From contig NW_025408675.1 in NCBI RefSeq assembly GCF_020360975.1, positions 682,001 to 746,000 on the forward strand: DNA of 64,000 nucleotides, read 5' to 3'. Below the pieces are notes generated by a model. The model made no database searches and was not told the DNA's origin. It worked only from the letters and a program-made list of their open reading frames with translations. The position numbers and the translations under genes are program-made. Shown in pieces: positions 26,347 to 38,800 of this stretch; positions within the stretch are counted from its first letter, which is position 1; each line of letters starts with the position of its first letter. This DNA is from Hirsutella rhossiliensis (taxonomy: Eukaryota > Ascomycota > Sordariomycetes > Hypocreales > Ophiocordycipitaceae).

Positions 26347-26790
26347 CTGATCAGTGACCGGCCCACGCCCGTCACAGACAGCTAAGTAGAAGAGACAAAT
26401 TCCTCAACCTTCGAAGGTGCTATAGTCCGCGTCACTTTACTGTGGCCCTGAGTAGCGCTCAGAAGAAGGTTATTTGTGCTAAGAACAAGGTATCTCCGCT
26501 GGTTTGCCCAGCCGCGCGAGAGTCCTTCCAACTGTTGATTACGATCGCCCGCTAGTTTGCCTAGCCGTGAGCACCGGAATCGACAGGCGACCACATCGCA
26601 AACAACTAGTAAGAACGTTCGACCCTTGACGTTAAGTAGCAAGATCCCCGTCAGTTCAGTCTGGCCGCGAACGACCTACTTAGTACGCGACGCTCGACCT
26701 CCTATTAGCGACAACTCGTATACGAAGAGACCAATACGAACCCCACATCGTCTCATTCATTTGATCACGATAGCCCCGACCGCCCGAGCT

Positions 26791-28440
26791 ATGTCCCCAG
26801 AAGCCCAGCTCGAAGAAATATGCGACCAGATGCAGGCACTAGACATCCAAGCATCCGCATTCCGACAAATTAATATCGACCTTTGGGACAACGATATCAC
26901 ACACGACGAAAAGGACAAGATCGCAGTAACGACATATGTGGCAAAGTTCATATTCATCGTTCAATCTGGCAGTGATCAAGGATACGACCTCCTTGGTTAC
27001 TTCCAACAGCATTTTGAAGAATGGACCGAAGACACATGGGACCGCGCCCCGAATGAATACAAGAGAGCCCTCAGAAACTACTAAGGAAAGAGGTATCTAC
27101 ACAGGTTCACAAAGGGGAAATTCGCAACACAATTTCTCATATTACAAACTATCGAGAACCCACAAACCTGGCCAGAGCAGGAGTTTACGGAGATGGTGTT
27201 TGATGAGAGGACTGCTGCCTTCAGGAGGCAGACAGCATTACTAGGATCAAATGCTTCCACTAATCCCCATCCGTCTCAACCTCCTTCACCATCAGTTACG
27301 CCCTTAGCAGCACCTCATCAAGGTCTTAACGAACCACAACCTATTAAGACCCTAACGAGCCCTCCTAACGCACCTACTCCTGCTCCGACTATCCAAGATA
27401 AACCTGCTCCGACCTCTCTTACTATTCATCCGACTTCCTACCGCTTCCAGAACCCCGATCTCGTCCAACCCGTCACCAACCCCATCCCCGAACACTTATC
27501 CGGCCCTGCAACCTTTGGAGAATACATGAAACTCCCCCCGGATAACATCCCGAACGCTATCGTCGATAGCGACATCCAGCAGAAGTTTATGAAGACCTGG
27601 AACAAAGATCGGAACTACACAGGAGAGCCGTACGATCTCCTTGATGATAAGCTCCGCCTCTTCTTAAGCAACTGCTCTCATATCCAAGTGAAACCGTCAC
27701 AATTTCACGCACTCTTTCCCGGATCCTTGATGGAAGAGCCCAAAGATTCTATCTTGATAAGATCACATGGGCTACGACGTTCCGACAAGCGTATGATATC
27801 TTCAAACAACACTTTGACACGGAAGTCAACCATGTCCACTACCATACTGACTGGACAACAATAACCTTTAACTCCATCCGTGCCCAAGATGCTTCGAAGA
27901 CCCCCCACGAAGTGCTTCAAATCCTCTTTGATAAGCTTCAGCTCTGCCAACGAGCCCTTGGCAGGGAGTACGCAGGAGACCTCCAACTGCGTACAACGCT
28001 TATGAAAGCATGCCGTGGAGTACCCGAACTCCAATACGCTCTTTTCAAACCCGCCGATAACGTCGAGCACCTTCTTGCAGATCTTCGTGCATCCGTTGAA
28101 ACCCATCTTGCCCTCATAACAACTTCTCAATTTCCCTTGACTTTGCTGGATCATTTGATCATAACGATCCACACCATCAGTACTACCTCGACCGTCGATA
28201 CAATAACAACCGCTCTCGAGGTAGATACGGATATTCAGGTCAACGACCCAGCCGCGGATACAGACAAAGCTACAACCGTGGAAACTACCGGCCTCAAAGC
28301 CGTAGTAACTACAATCATAGCTACAGTAACCGAAACTGGACGAAGAAGTGTTTTGTTTGTGGACAAGAAGGCTGTTGGTCAACTAAACACTCTACGGATG
28401 AACGGCAAAGGCCAAGGACCAACATATCACTCAATGTCAC
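26791..28440 (+). pseudogene. gag of the young Copia, frame broken
   Basis: It starts at MSPEAQLEEICDQMQ (26791), which fits the family better than the upstream in-frame ATG at 26557. An in-frame TAA at 27082-27084 interrupts an otherwise continuing frame. A Pro/Thr-rich linker (27260-27500) follows. Frame slips near 27740 and near 28125 are needed to follow the capsid-like helices (LQILFDKLQLCQRALG) into an RG/Y-rich tail. The tail carries a zinc knuckle, CFVCGQEGCWSTKH, at about 28349-28390. The product would be the nucleocapsid/capsid of the element's virus-like particle, but this copy is not intact. Confidence 0.75.
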
Positions 28441-31400
28441 TTCATAGGTGTACAACTCACGGACATCGGAGGCTATATTCTAGACTACGAAGGTCATGAG
28501 ATGAGCAGCTTTGATGACACTGAAGATACATGGGAAGAACATGACAATAGCACCAACGATCACCCGGAACAATGGCAAGCAAGCCAAATGCTCTGTCAAC
28601 AGGCATTCAATCATTTGATCACAGGAGAAGACGTCTATCAGACGGATCAAACCGTTGTTCCAGCCTCGCAATTTATTATTGAAGATCGCTATTCAAGGGA
28701 TAGATTCCAAGGTATCATGATCGACACAGGTGCAGCAACATTTTCCACAGCAGGATACTCTCAGTACATCGCCCTACAACGAGAAGACCCTTCTGTAGCT
28801 CTCGACAGCTCCACATCCGGCCAGGCCTCCATCAAATTCGGCAACAGCGACGCCATCCACTCCTCGGCACAGTCGCCCTTAACACACCCTCGGAAGGATC
28901 ACGTTCCACGTCCTTCAAACCCCAACTCCCTTTTGCTCTGCCTTGCTGATATGGACCGGCTTGGTATCTATTTCAACAACATCACAGATACCATCAATTG
29001 TACTAATCATTGTACTAATCGCCCTACAAGCATTCCAGTCGTACGCAAATGGGGACATCCCTGGTTCTTCCTTACGAAAGATGAAGAGTCCATCTCGTTT
29101 CTTACGGAAACAGAGATTCGTACACTTCACCGACGCTTTGGACACCCAGCAGTCCCTAGGCTCCATCACCTCTTGAAGCAAGCCGGGCACAGTGACGTCT
29201 CGATAGACACATTAGAGACTATCTCTAAGTTCTGTCACCACTGTCAAATGCACTCACAAGCCCCACGCCGCTTCAAGTTCACCCTTAACGATGATCAAGA
29301 GTTCAACTACGAAATCATCGTTGATGTGATGCACCTAGGAACACCACAACGCCCTGTTCTACACGTTGTGGACTCAGCTACTGCTTTCAAGGAGCCAGAT
29401 TTTTACCGTCAATGTCAGCTAAAGATACATGGGAGACCCTCCGGACCCTCTGGATCGACACGTATCTTGGACCTCCTGATACCCTCCGTCATGATGCAGG
29501 AACTAACTTTGCTTCTCTCGAATTCCGGAACGAAGCAAAGATTATGGGAATCAAATGCTCTCAAGTACCTGTTGAGACGCATTGGTCCATTGGAAAGATT
29601 GAACGCTATCACGCACCCTCCGACGCGCCTTTAACATCCTCCATGCTGAGATTGGCCACACCACTTCCGCCGAAACAGTCCTTCAAATGGCTGTTAAAGC
29701 AATCAATGATACGGCAGGACCTGACGGTCTTGTGCCTACGTTGCTTGTTTTCGGCGCATACCCTCGCGTATCTACAGACTCGCCCCCCCCGCTTCTACCC
29801 TCAAAAGATCGGAAGCTATGCAGAAAGCGATGAAAATGCTCCGCCAACTCTCGGCAGAAAGACGAGTTAAGGATGCCCTCCATGCACGCAACGGCCCGAG
29901 CACGACAGAAGTGCTATCCTCCCGCTGCAAAGTGAAGTTCGCGTTTGGAGAGAAAGACGGTTGGCAAGGACCCTTCAAGATTGCATCGATTGATACCCAT
30001 AACATCACCATTGACACAGTCAACGGCCCCAAGTCTTTCGATCGACCCTTGTACAACCGTATCTGCGTGATGATACCACTCTTTCCGACCCTACACGACA
30101 CAGACCCTCAGGCATTCGTTCAGATCTTAATGAACAACCGGCTCAAGACCCCGTTAAGACCCTAACGGACCTGCCTGCCCGACCCGAACCCCCCGCCCCC
30201 CGCAAGAGAGGACGCCCACCAGGATCAAAGAACAAGCCAAAGGATTTGATCATGATGGCCCAAGCCGTAGACCAGAGCTTCTTGACCCAAAAGGAGGAAG
30301 ATGCACAAGCTCTTTCCCTCAAGCTACGGTCTGATGGCATAATCACCTCTCCTGGTGACCCCTTCGAAGAATCCGATAACAAAGAGATTACTGACCTCGT
30401 TGGCCGCGGTGTATTCCAATTTGAACGATACGATCAAATGAGTCATGGAAACTATAGAATCTTTCGCTCTCGAATGGTTCGTGAAGTCAAAGGAATCAAC
30501 ACTAAGCCCTACGAAAAGTCTCGACTTGTTATTCAAGGACATAACGACTTTGAGAAGACCACCCTCCTGACGCAATCTCCGACAATTCAACGCGTTAGCC
30601 AGAGACTCATCCTCGCTATTGCCCCGGACTTCTTCAAAACTACGGCATAACCTCTCCCTCCGTGATATCACTCAGGCATACCCGCAATCCCAGACCAAGC
30701 TTTCCGGACCATTCTTACGTATTTGCCCACGGAACTACAAGGCAAATACCCTAACGGAACAATTATTCGTGTTATTAAGCCCTGTACGGTATCGCAGAAG
30801 CCGGAGTCCATTGGTTCCGCACATATCAGCAGCATCACCTCGAAAAGCTGGATATGTCTACCTCCACCTATGACTCCTGCCTACTGATTTCGAATACTGG
30901 CCCTGACACGCTCGGTATTGTTGGAATGCAAACTGATGACACCCTCATCCTTGGAACGAACAACTTTTCTACCCGTGAAGAAGAAGAGCTACAAAAGGCA
31001 GAATTTCGTTCCAAGCCCAAGACTGACATCACATACGGAACAACGGTTGACTTTAATGGTGCAAGACTGACGTTGCTGAATAATAACCCCCTTAAGAAAG
31101 GATCCCTTTTACTTCAACAGAAGGGACAAGCAGCAAAATGACCACCATTGACCTAAAGCAATTGATCGTCACCAGCGCTACGTTGAGGAACGAGCGCGAG
31201 CCTCATACATTGCTTCAATTGCTCAACCGGAAGCTTCTTTCGATGTTTCAGTCGCCGCCCAAGTACAGACCCCTGAGGATAAAGATTACGCAATTTTGAA
31301 CAAGCGACTGCAATGGCAAATGGATCACCAACTACGTGGCCTCACGTACAAACCAATTGATCTAGCTACTGCAAAGCTGATGGTTTTCACCGATGGTTCT

Positions 31401-31912
31401 TTCGCAAACAACAAGGACTTATCCTCCCAACTAGGATTCGTCATTACCCTCGTTAACGAGACAAACCACAAAGAAAAACAGTTCGAGATTAGTGGTAACA
31501 TCGTACACTGGAGTTCAACAAAGTGCAAACGTGTTACCCGTAGCGTCCTAGCATCAGAGATCTACGGTATGGCCAACGGATTCGACATAGGCATCTCCCT
31601 TGCGATGACTATGAAGATAATTACGGAACGACTCAACCTTCCTCCTATCCCTCTCATCGTCTGTACGGATTCGTACTCTCTCTACGAATGCCTAGTCAAG
31701 CTCGGTACGACGAAGGAAAAACGATTGATGATTGATATCATGGCCCTTCGCCAGTCATACGAGAAGAGAGATAACAGATATTCGTTGGATCAACGGCGCA
31801 GACAACCCAGCAGATGCAATGACGAAAGCATCACCAAACCGAGCCCTGGAACGCTTCATCGATACCAATAGTCTGACAATTCGAGTCGAAGGATACGTAC
31901 AACGTTCCTAAC
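28441..31912 (+). pseudogene. pol of the young Copia (protease-integrase-RT-RNase H), frame broken
   Basis: In order: aspartic protease IMIDTGAATFS (~28720); GAG-pre-integrase LHRRFGHPAVPRL...CHHCQ (29130-29255); integrase catalytic residues in IVDVMHL (~29320), RHDAGTNF (~29490) and HWSIGKIERYH (~29590); RT entry KSRLVIQGHNDF (~30520), DITQAYPQS (~30665) and GMQTDDTLIL (~30930), where QTDD replaces the usual YVDD; RNase H MVFTDGSFANN (~31385), VCTDSYSLYE (~31665) and a C-terminal NPADAMTKASPNRA (~31805). The pieces lie in different frames, so several indels separate them. Integrase ahead of RT classifies the element as Copia. Confidence 0.8.
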
Positions 31913-32128
31913 CGCTCCTTATCCCTATGATCAAATGATTGCTCCTATCAGGAAGACCCCTTCACTTCTTCCCCGATATCTACAGCTAAGAACAAGACGT
32001 CGGACCCACTTTTTCGCAATAATGACACACGCCCCTCACGGCACATTCCTTCACGGCCTTAACGCTACTATCCTTTAGACCCGTTCAAGGTGTTGCTGTG
32101 CTTCTCACAGCAAAAGAAGAGTTGCCTG

Positions 32129-32330
32129 TGTAGGAATGTATCTATCTAGTGGTGTGACCAACCATGGTTGGCACGTGACCCGTACGGTCACGTGTGCGGC
32201 TGAGGGCAGCGTGCCCCCTTTCTCCACGCTGGCCTCTGCCTCCTTAGATAGAGAATCAAGACGAATACAACATCACAGGCTAACCCTAGTACCGTCTCAT
32301 TGCAGCAGCTGCCGCAGGTGCCTACCCACA
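32129..32330 (+). repeat. 3' LTR of the young Copia
   Basis: 202 bp, identical by eye to the 5' LTR except for one extra C (taaccctag versus taacctag at about 32285). The TSD agcac follows. Confidence 0.93.
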
Positions 32331-32508
32331 AGCACCTTAATAAGTTTAAGCTTAGTTATATTATACTCCTTAATAACTATCCTAAAATAATATATATATT
32401 AAAGCTTATAAAGGATAACCTTATAAGCTTTAACTAAGTAAGCTTTAGCTTTAAATTAAGTACGCTTCTTTATAAAAGCGCGACCGCCTTATACTACTAC
32501 TTAGGTAT

Positions 32509-32723
32509 TATAAGGGAATATATATTATAGTATAATTAGTTAGGTAGTAGAGATAGCTAAAGGTACTATACTATATATATTATATTCTCCTTATTATAAG
32601 ACTAAAGCTTATAGGAAGAGGGATTTTTCCTCTTTATTTAAAGTAGTAAGTAGTCTATAATATATAAGCAGGGTAGGCACGATTCCCTACTAATACCCTA
32701 CTAATATATTAGTACTACGTACC
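32509..32723 (-). repeat. 3' LTR of Gypsy copy B, distal part
   Basis: 215 bp in reverse orientation from tataaggg to the gtacc duplication. The remaining 42 bp of this LTR resume at 41216-41257 after an 8.5-kb insertion. Confidence 0.85.
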
Positions 32724-32876
32724 TATAAAGAATAGTATTCCTACTATAAATAAAGTAGCTATAATATACTCTCCCGATTATATAAGCTAATATATAGTAT
32801 ATTAATTATAGATAAAATCTTATCCTATAAAGTAAGAATCGCTCGTTATTTTATATATGATTATATATTAAACGGG

Positions 32877-35800
32877 GATAAAAAACTTCTCGTAAAACTA
32901 ATATACGCTTATAGTAGGTACGTATCGCGACTAAAATACTAACTAATACTAGGAATTAATTTAGTAGTATTAATTACCCTTAGTAATAATACTACGCCGA
33001 GGCCGAGGGGTAGGTAGACGTAGTAGCGGCCCTCGACGTACCGGGCTCGATTAGAGCGCGTAGCGCGAAGAGACGCTACCCGAATTTATATACCCTAATA
33101 GAGCGAGTTAATAAACCTAAAGCAGCGATGCGATACCGGCCCGGGCGCCGAGCGACCTTATAGAAAAAGTAGTATACGACGAACTCGCGGGCTTTATCCT
33201 AAGCGTATAGTTCGGTAGGGTATAGGTAGTAGTCGAACGGCTCTCTAAGGTAAAGAGCCGCGCCGGTAGCGCGTCGTCGGCGGTGCTCCGCGTAGGTAAG
33301 AGCTTTAAGATAATAATCTAGGATATAATTAAGGAGGCAGTTAAGGAAGAAATCCGCCTAGGCATCGCTTTAGGCCTAGGGGGCCCTAAGCGAACCTAGG
33401 CCGCGGTCGTGGCCGAGACTAAGGGACTAACCTAATACGAAGCTATAGTAAAATAGGTCCTACTACGCTATAAACGCGAGATTATCGTAGTCCCTACTAA
33501 GGCACCGCCCGAAATCCTAAGCCGCGAACTAAAAGATATAGTAAAGGCGGTAAATATAGCCTTAAAAGCTATAAGCGCTATAGCGGCGAGGCGCCTTTAA
33601 AGTAAAGATATCGCGGTTATATTTAATACCGTAGTAAGAGCCTATTAAAGGGACTAAGGCTAGGTTAAGGCCGTGTTTAGACCGGAGGCTACGATTTCTT
33701 ACCGCGCGTATATAGTAGTCGTAAAGAACGTCTCCTTAAGGGTAGCGATAGTAGATAGGGAGCGATTACTCTATAAGATTATAAAAGCGAATAAAGTTAA
33801 GGTCCTCTAGGCCTAAGCGCTATACCCCTAATCTAAGATATCGACGGCGACGACTATACTTATTAGGGTTAGTAGCCTAAAGGAGGCTAATAGGCTCTAC
33901 GACCTAGGCTTAGTCCTTAAAGTATAGATCTTTTAATATAAACCCTACGATAAGTCGGTCTAACTATAAAGGTACTATAACTACTATAGATATAGCTATA
34001 TCGCTAGGTAATATATATCGATATAACTCTATAGCTAATATAGGAGCACGGTATATAATAAAGGCGAGGATAAATATAGGGCTAAGAAGGGCGAAATCCC
34101 TTATAACTATATCTTATACTAAGGGGACTACCTATCGTAGACCTAGACCTACCCTATAGCGAATAAAGCCTAGGAAAAAGCAAGGGAAAACTACTTATAA
34201 CGACCTTAATAGTTCGCGAATACCTAGATATACGCCGAGTAATAGGTGCTCCTTACTATCGAAACCTAGGGCGTTCTTAAATCGACCGTAGTCTAGAAGC
34301 GGGGACTAGGTAGACCGCGCTAGGATAAGAGGTCGAGCTTAAGATACCCGCCGGCTAGTAAGGCTAAGGAGGCTAAACTAAGTATAAACGATATTTATAG
34401 GTATAGTAGATAAAGAAGCGCTAAGAGATAGAGCGCTTCCCTCCTTATATAGACGACCCCTTTTACCCCGACCCTACCTATATATAACTAAAAGTACTAT
34501 TTTAGAATATATAAAAGAGATATAAGCTAGCTTAGTTAGCGCTTTACTACTAGGCCGGCTTCGACCTAATAGTACTATAAGAAGTAAAAGCTATACTAGA
34601 GGCCCCCTTAGAGCGGCCCCAGCCTAGTCATAGGGAGGGAGGTGCGCTATATATATATAAAAGGCTTAGGCCGGGGACTTAGTCGCCTTAGTCTAGACTA
34701 GACTAAAGCGAGGTAATTTTCGGGGATAGTATTAGACTATAGGCGATTTACTTACTACCGGGGGCTATAAAGGTAAGAGCGCTACGCGACCTAAGCGTAA
34801 TCGAACTAGAGTACCCTATAGTAATAGTAAGGGACTTTAATATCTATTACCCGCTCTAGGACGGATATAATAGAACCTTAGATAGCGCGATATAACTTAT
34901 ATAAGAGGCGATAAGGCTATAACTTAAACTCGCTACCCTAAGAAAGGAGTATATAAGATTCTTCTATAGCTAAAGGGATAGTACTATCGACCTAGCTTAG
35001 GTAACGCCGGAGACCGGAATATAGTATACCGGGCCTAACCTAGACCTAACTAGGTTAGACTATATCCTTTAAACTATTATACTATAGGTCGATACCTAGG
35101 CCTAGGCACCCGAACTAGCCTTAAGGTAGAAAGAAGCGGAAGTAAAGCTAGTCGAAGCCGAGACTATATCCCGGCTAAGACTATACTAGCTAATACTCTA
35201 GACGCCTAAGGATATCGATAAAGACCTAGACTATATCTTCTCTACTTTAGTATAGATCGCGATAGCTATAGTTCCGCGCTAAAGGGTAAGTATTACCTAA
35301 GGGCAACGTATAGTTTACCCTAAAGGTAAGGAGGGCGACGAGGGAGGCTAAGAGGGCGAGGAGGAAGTATAGGTAGGAAAAGAACGAGGTAAACTAAAAA
35401 GACCTATATAAAGCGTCTATAGCTTAGAAGTAAACTATCCGTAAGGCGAGGAGGGCCTACTAGCATAAGTTCCTAGAGGAATTTAGCGCTAATAATACTA
35501 AGCTCTAAAATATAAAGAGGTAGGTAAGACTCTATAGTAGGCTACTACTAGAACCGACTTATATCCTACCGCTAGTTAAGGAAGGCAAGGACTAACTAAT
35601 AGAAACCTTTAAAGGGAAGGCCTAGCTACTAGCCGCTAAGTTCTTCCTACTAAAGGCTAGTATAACTTAAGGGCTACCTTAGCCTATAGCTAAGGCGACC
35701 TTTATAATTAATTAATAGATCTAGCTAGCTAATATCGTAGGGGCGCTAGGTAAGATAGTAAGCTAGAAAGCGGCGGGTCTAAATAGCGTCCTCTTAAGGT

Positions 35801-38800
35801 TTATTAAGAAGTACGGCCTAGCCTTAGTCTAGCGACTAGCTATAATCTTTAACGCCTATACCTAACTCTTATATTTCCTAGGTCGGTTCTATAGCGCGAA
35901 TATAATAGTTATCTAGAAGCTAGGTAAGAGGCTAGACGCTTACTATATAGTAAGGGGTTAGAGACTAATCTCCCTCCTACTTATAGTAAGAAAAGTACTT
36001 AAGTAGATATTAGCTTAGAAGATCGCGGGAGTAGTAAAGGCGAACGGTATCCTACTAAATAGATAAATAAGGAATAAGAGGGAACGCTTTATAAAGGCGG
36101 CGATCCTATTAGTAACGGAACTAGTACGCGCGATATAGGCCTAAAAGGGCATTATATTATTCCTATAGCTAGATATTAAGAGCGTATTTAATATAGTTAA
36201 CTATAATAAGCTTATAAGGGAACTAAAGCTTAAGGGATACCTTAGGTAGCTTATAAGCTTAATATAGAGCTTCGTAAGCGATAAGAGATCGACCCTTTAC
36301 TTTAATAGGAGGACCTTAAAGCTAACTTAAGTACCGATAGGAGTCCCTTAGGGCTCCCCCCTATCCCCGATCCTATTTTTATACTATATAACCCCCTTAT
36401 ATAAAAGGCTTAGTATAATATATAGTATTTATATTATTAGCTTTACCGATAATACGAATATAATTAATATTAGACCTAATAAGGCTATTATAGTAGCACG
36501 CTTAAAGGAAGCCTAGAGGGTATACGCGGAATAAGTAACTAAGTTCGCGGTTACTTTTAAACCGTCGAAGAGCGAATTAATATACTTTATATAAAAGAGA
36601 TAAGCGATAACGACGCCGGTACGCCTTAGAGCCGACGTAGTAACCCCGGTCTAAGAGGCCCGCTTACTAAGGGTTTAAGTATACCGGAAACTATACTAAA
36701 AGGCGTACCTAAAATAACTCTAAGTAAAGTTAAAGCGCTAAACTATAGCCCTAACCGGGCTCGCGGCGTCTATATAGGGCTATACCCTACTACGCGCTAG
36801 GGAAGTCTATAGTAAGGTAATCTAGTCCTTAATCTCCTATACTATAGTTATATTCTATAAAATAACGCCTATAGGGGGGAAACTATATAAAATTACGCGG
36901 GACCTTACTTAAGACTAATTAGCTTACCTCTAAGTAGTAATAGGTACCTACTACGCGACCTTAGTCTACTAAGTCAAAGTAGAGGTATAGGTGCCCTTAA
37001 TTAACCTCTACTTAAACTAAAGAATAACGGATACCCTTTAGAGGCTAGAAGACTTAGGGCTCCTAAGCTAAATCTAACGCGCGTTTAACGCGGTCGCGGG
37101 TATACTTAAAAGGAGGCGACGCTAGAGAGAGGGCAGACCCTTAGCGGTACTACCTCTAGGTAGACCCCCCCTCGCGGAGGAGATAAGGGGGGTCCGGAGC
37201 TAGATAGGAATAGACGACCTCCTAAATAAAGCTAAGTCGCTTAAAAGGCTAAACGAGGAATAGGCCGCTTAATAAAACGCTAAGGAAGACGCGATCTAAT
37301 AATACTAAACTACCCTCTACCCCGCCGACTTCCTACCTTAGTTTAATAAGGCGATAATACTAGACCGTTACGAGGGCCTCCTTAAGTATATTAGCACGGT
37401 AATTACCTAGATATATATAGGAAAGATCGGGCTTAATAACTTCCTCTTCGACTAATAGGTCCTTAGTATAGTTTCGCTAATATATACCTATAGATAAAGA
37501 TAAGACACTATCTACTATATAATAATCGACTATCTATTAACGGTAAAGGTAAGGGAGTCCCTCTTAATATAGGCCTAGGACGTAGGTAACGTAAGAGCGG
37601 GCCTTTAAGGGAAAAGGACTATAGCGCCGCTAGCGTAATAGTTCCTTTACTTAGGTAGGCTTTATTAGTTCGACCTAGCTTAGAGGCTATATATAGATAT
37701 ACTAGATAATAGAACCGGGGTCGCGCTAAGGATAGAGCGGCCTTAACTAAGACTACCCTAGCTAACTACATCCTTTATTAAGGCGACCTAGAAAAGGAGA
37801 GGACTTACGATTATAAGACTATAGCTTTAACTAAACTAAACCTAGACTAAGCGTAAACCTCGCCGATTAAACTATAAACTAAATAGAACTAATATAACCT
37901 AACCGAACTAACCTTAATAGCTATAGAATAAGACTTATTACCGAAAGACTATAACCGAATAAGACCTAACTTAAAACTAAACTAAGATAGAGCCGATAAC
38001 TAGCCCCCTTTAAACTACGACCCTAGCCTAGCTCGTTAGTAGTAACGTCCGCTTTATTATCGCGGCGGGAATAATAAGACCCCCTTAAGGTAGTACGTAG
38101 AGTATAGGAAGGAGTAACCTAAGGCTTACGAGGAGTATAGGGACTATTACCGCTACGAGAACCCTAATAATAACTAAACGGACCTAACCCCGAACCTAAA
38201 CTAAAGCTAGCCTAGACGGCTAGCTTATAAGATAAAGTAACGACCGGGGTCTCTACTAAGGTAGGACCTATACTAGCGGCGGTATAGAGGCGTTCGCTAT
38301 AGCCTATACTATAACTATAGATCTAATCGAGGTTAAGACTAGTAATAATCTTAGCTAAGACTAAACCGCGACGGCTATAAAGACGCTACTAAACGAAGTT
38401 AAGAGCGTTAGTAAGATCGGTAAGCGACGTAAAACGGGGACGCTTTAGGGCGGGCTCGGCGCTAGGAGAACTACCGGGCTATAGCTTAGCGTTAAAGGGA
38501 GACGCGGTTAGCTCCCGAGCTAGCTTTACGATAGCCGCGGGTATAGACACCTTAGCCTTAGCCTTAGATAGGGCCTTAGACGCGGCTGCCGCCTTACCCT
38601 TACCTTTGCCCTTCCTTTTATCGATAGGGATTAAGGCCGGAATAGGCCTAGTAAGACTAATAAGATTAAAGCTACTATCTTCTACGTCGGGGCTATCGCT
38701 AGTAATAGGATAGAAATAGTTAGCGAGATCGTTAACCGCTATAAGAGTCTTCTAGGCAACTAAGAGCGACTTAGGCCCGACCTAGGCTAAGGTCTTAATA

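Larger units (their letters stand above)
26146..32330 (+). mobile_element. Young, un-RIPed Copia LTR retrotransposon (6185 bp)
   Basis: LTRs at 26146-26346 and 32129-32330 (TGTAGG...CCCACA) differ only by one C. The duplication agcac is at 26141-26145 and 32331-32335, and the pre-insertion sequence ttaagagcacctta can be rebuilt from the flanks. The purine tract aaaagaagag precedes the 3' LTR. The element keeps normal CA/TG content inside DNA that has almost none, so it arrived after the surrounding RIP. The domain order gag, zinc knuckle, protease, integrase, RT, RNase H is that of Copia. The coding frame is broken in several places, so this copy could not encode all its proteins. Confidence 0.93.

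Noticed and set aside
26382..26642. 86-codon minus frame inside the young Copia
   Set aside because: It lies in the leader of the element opposite to gag and has no domain; a shadow.
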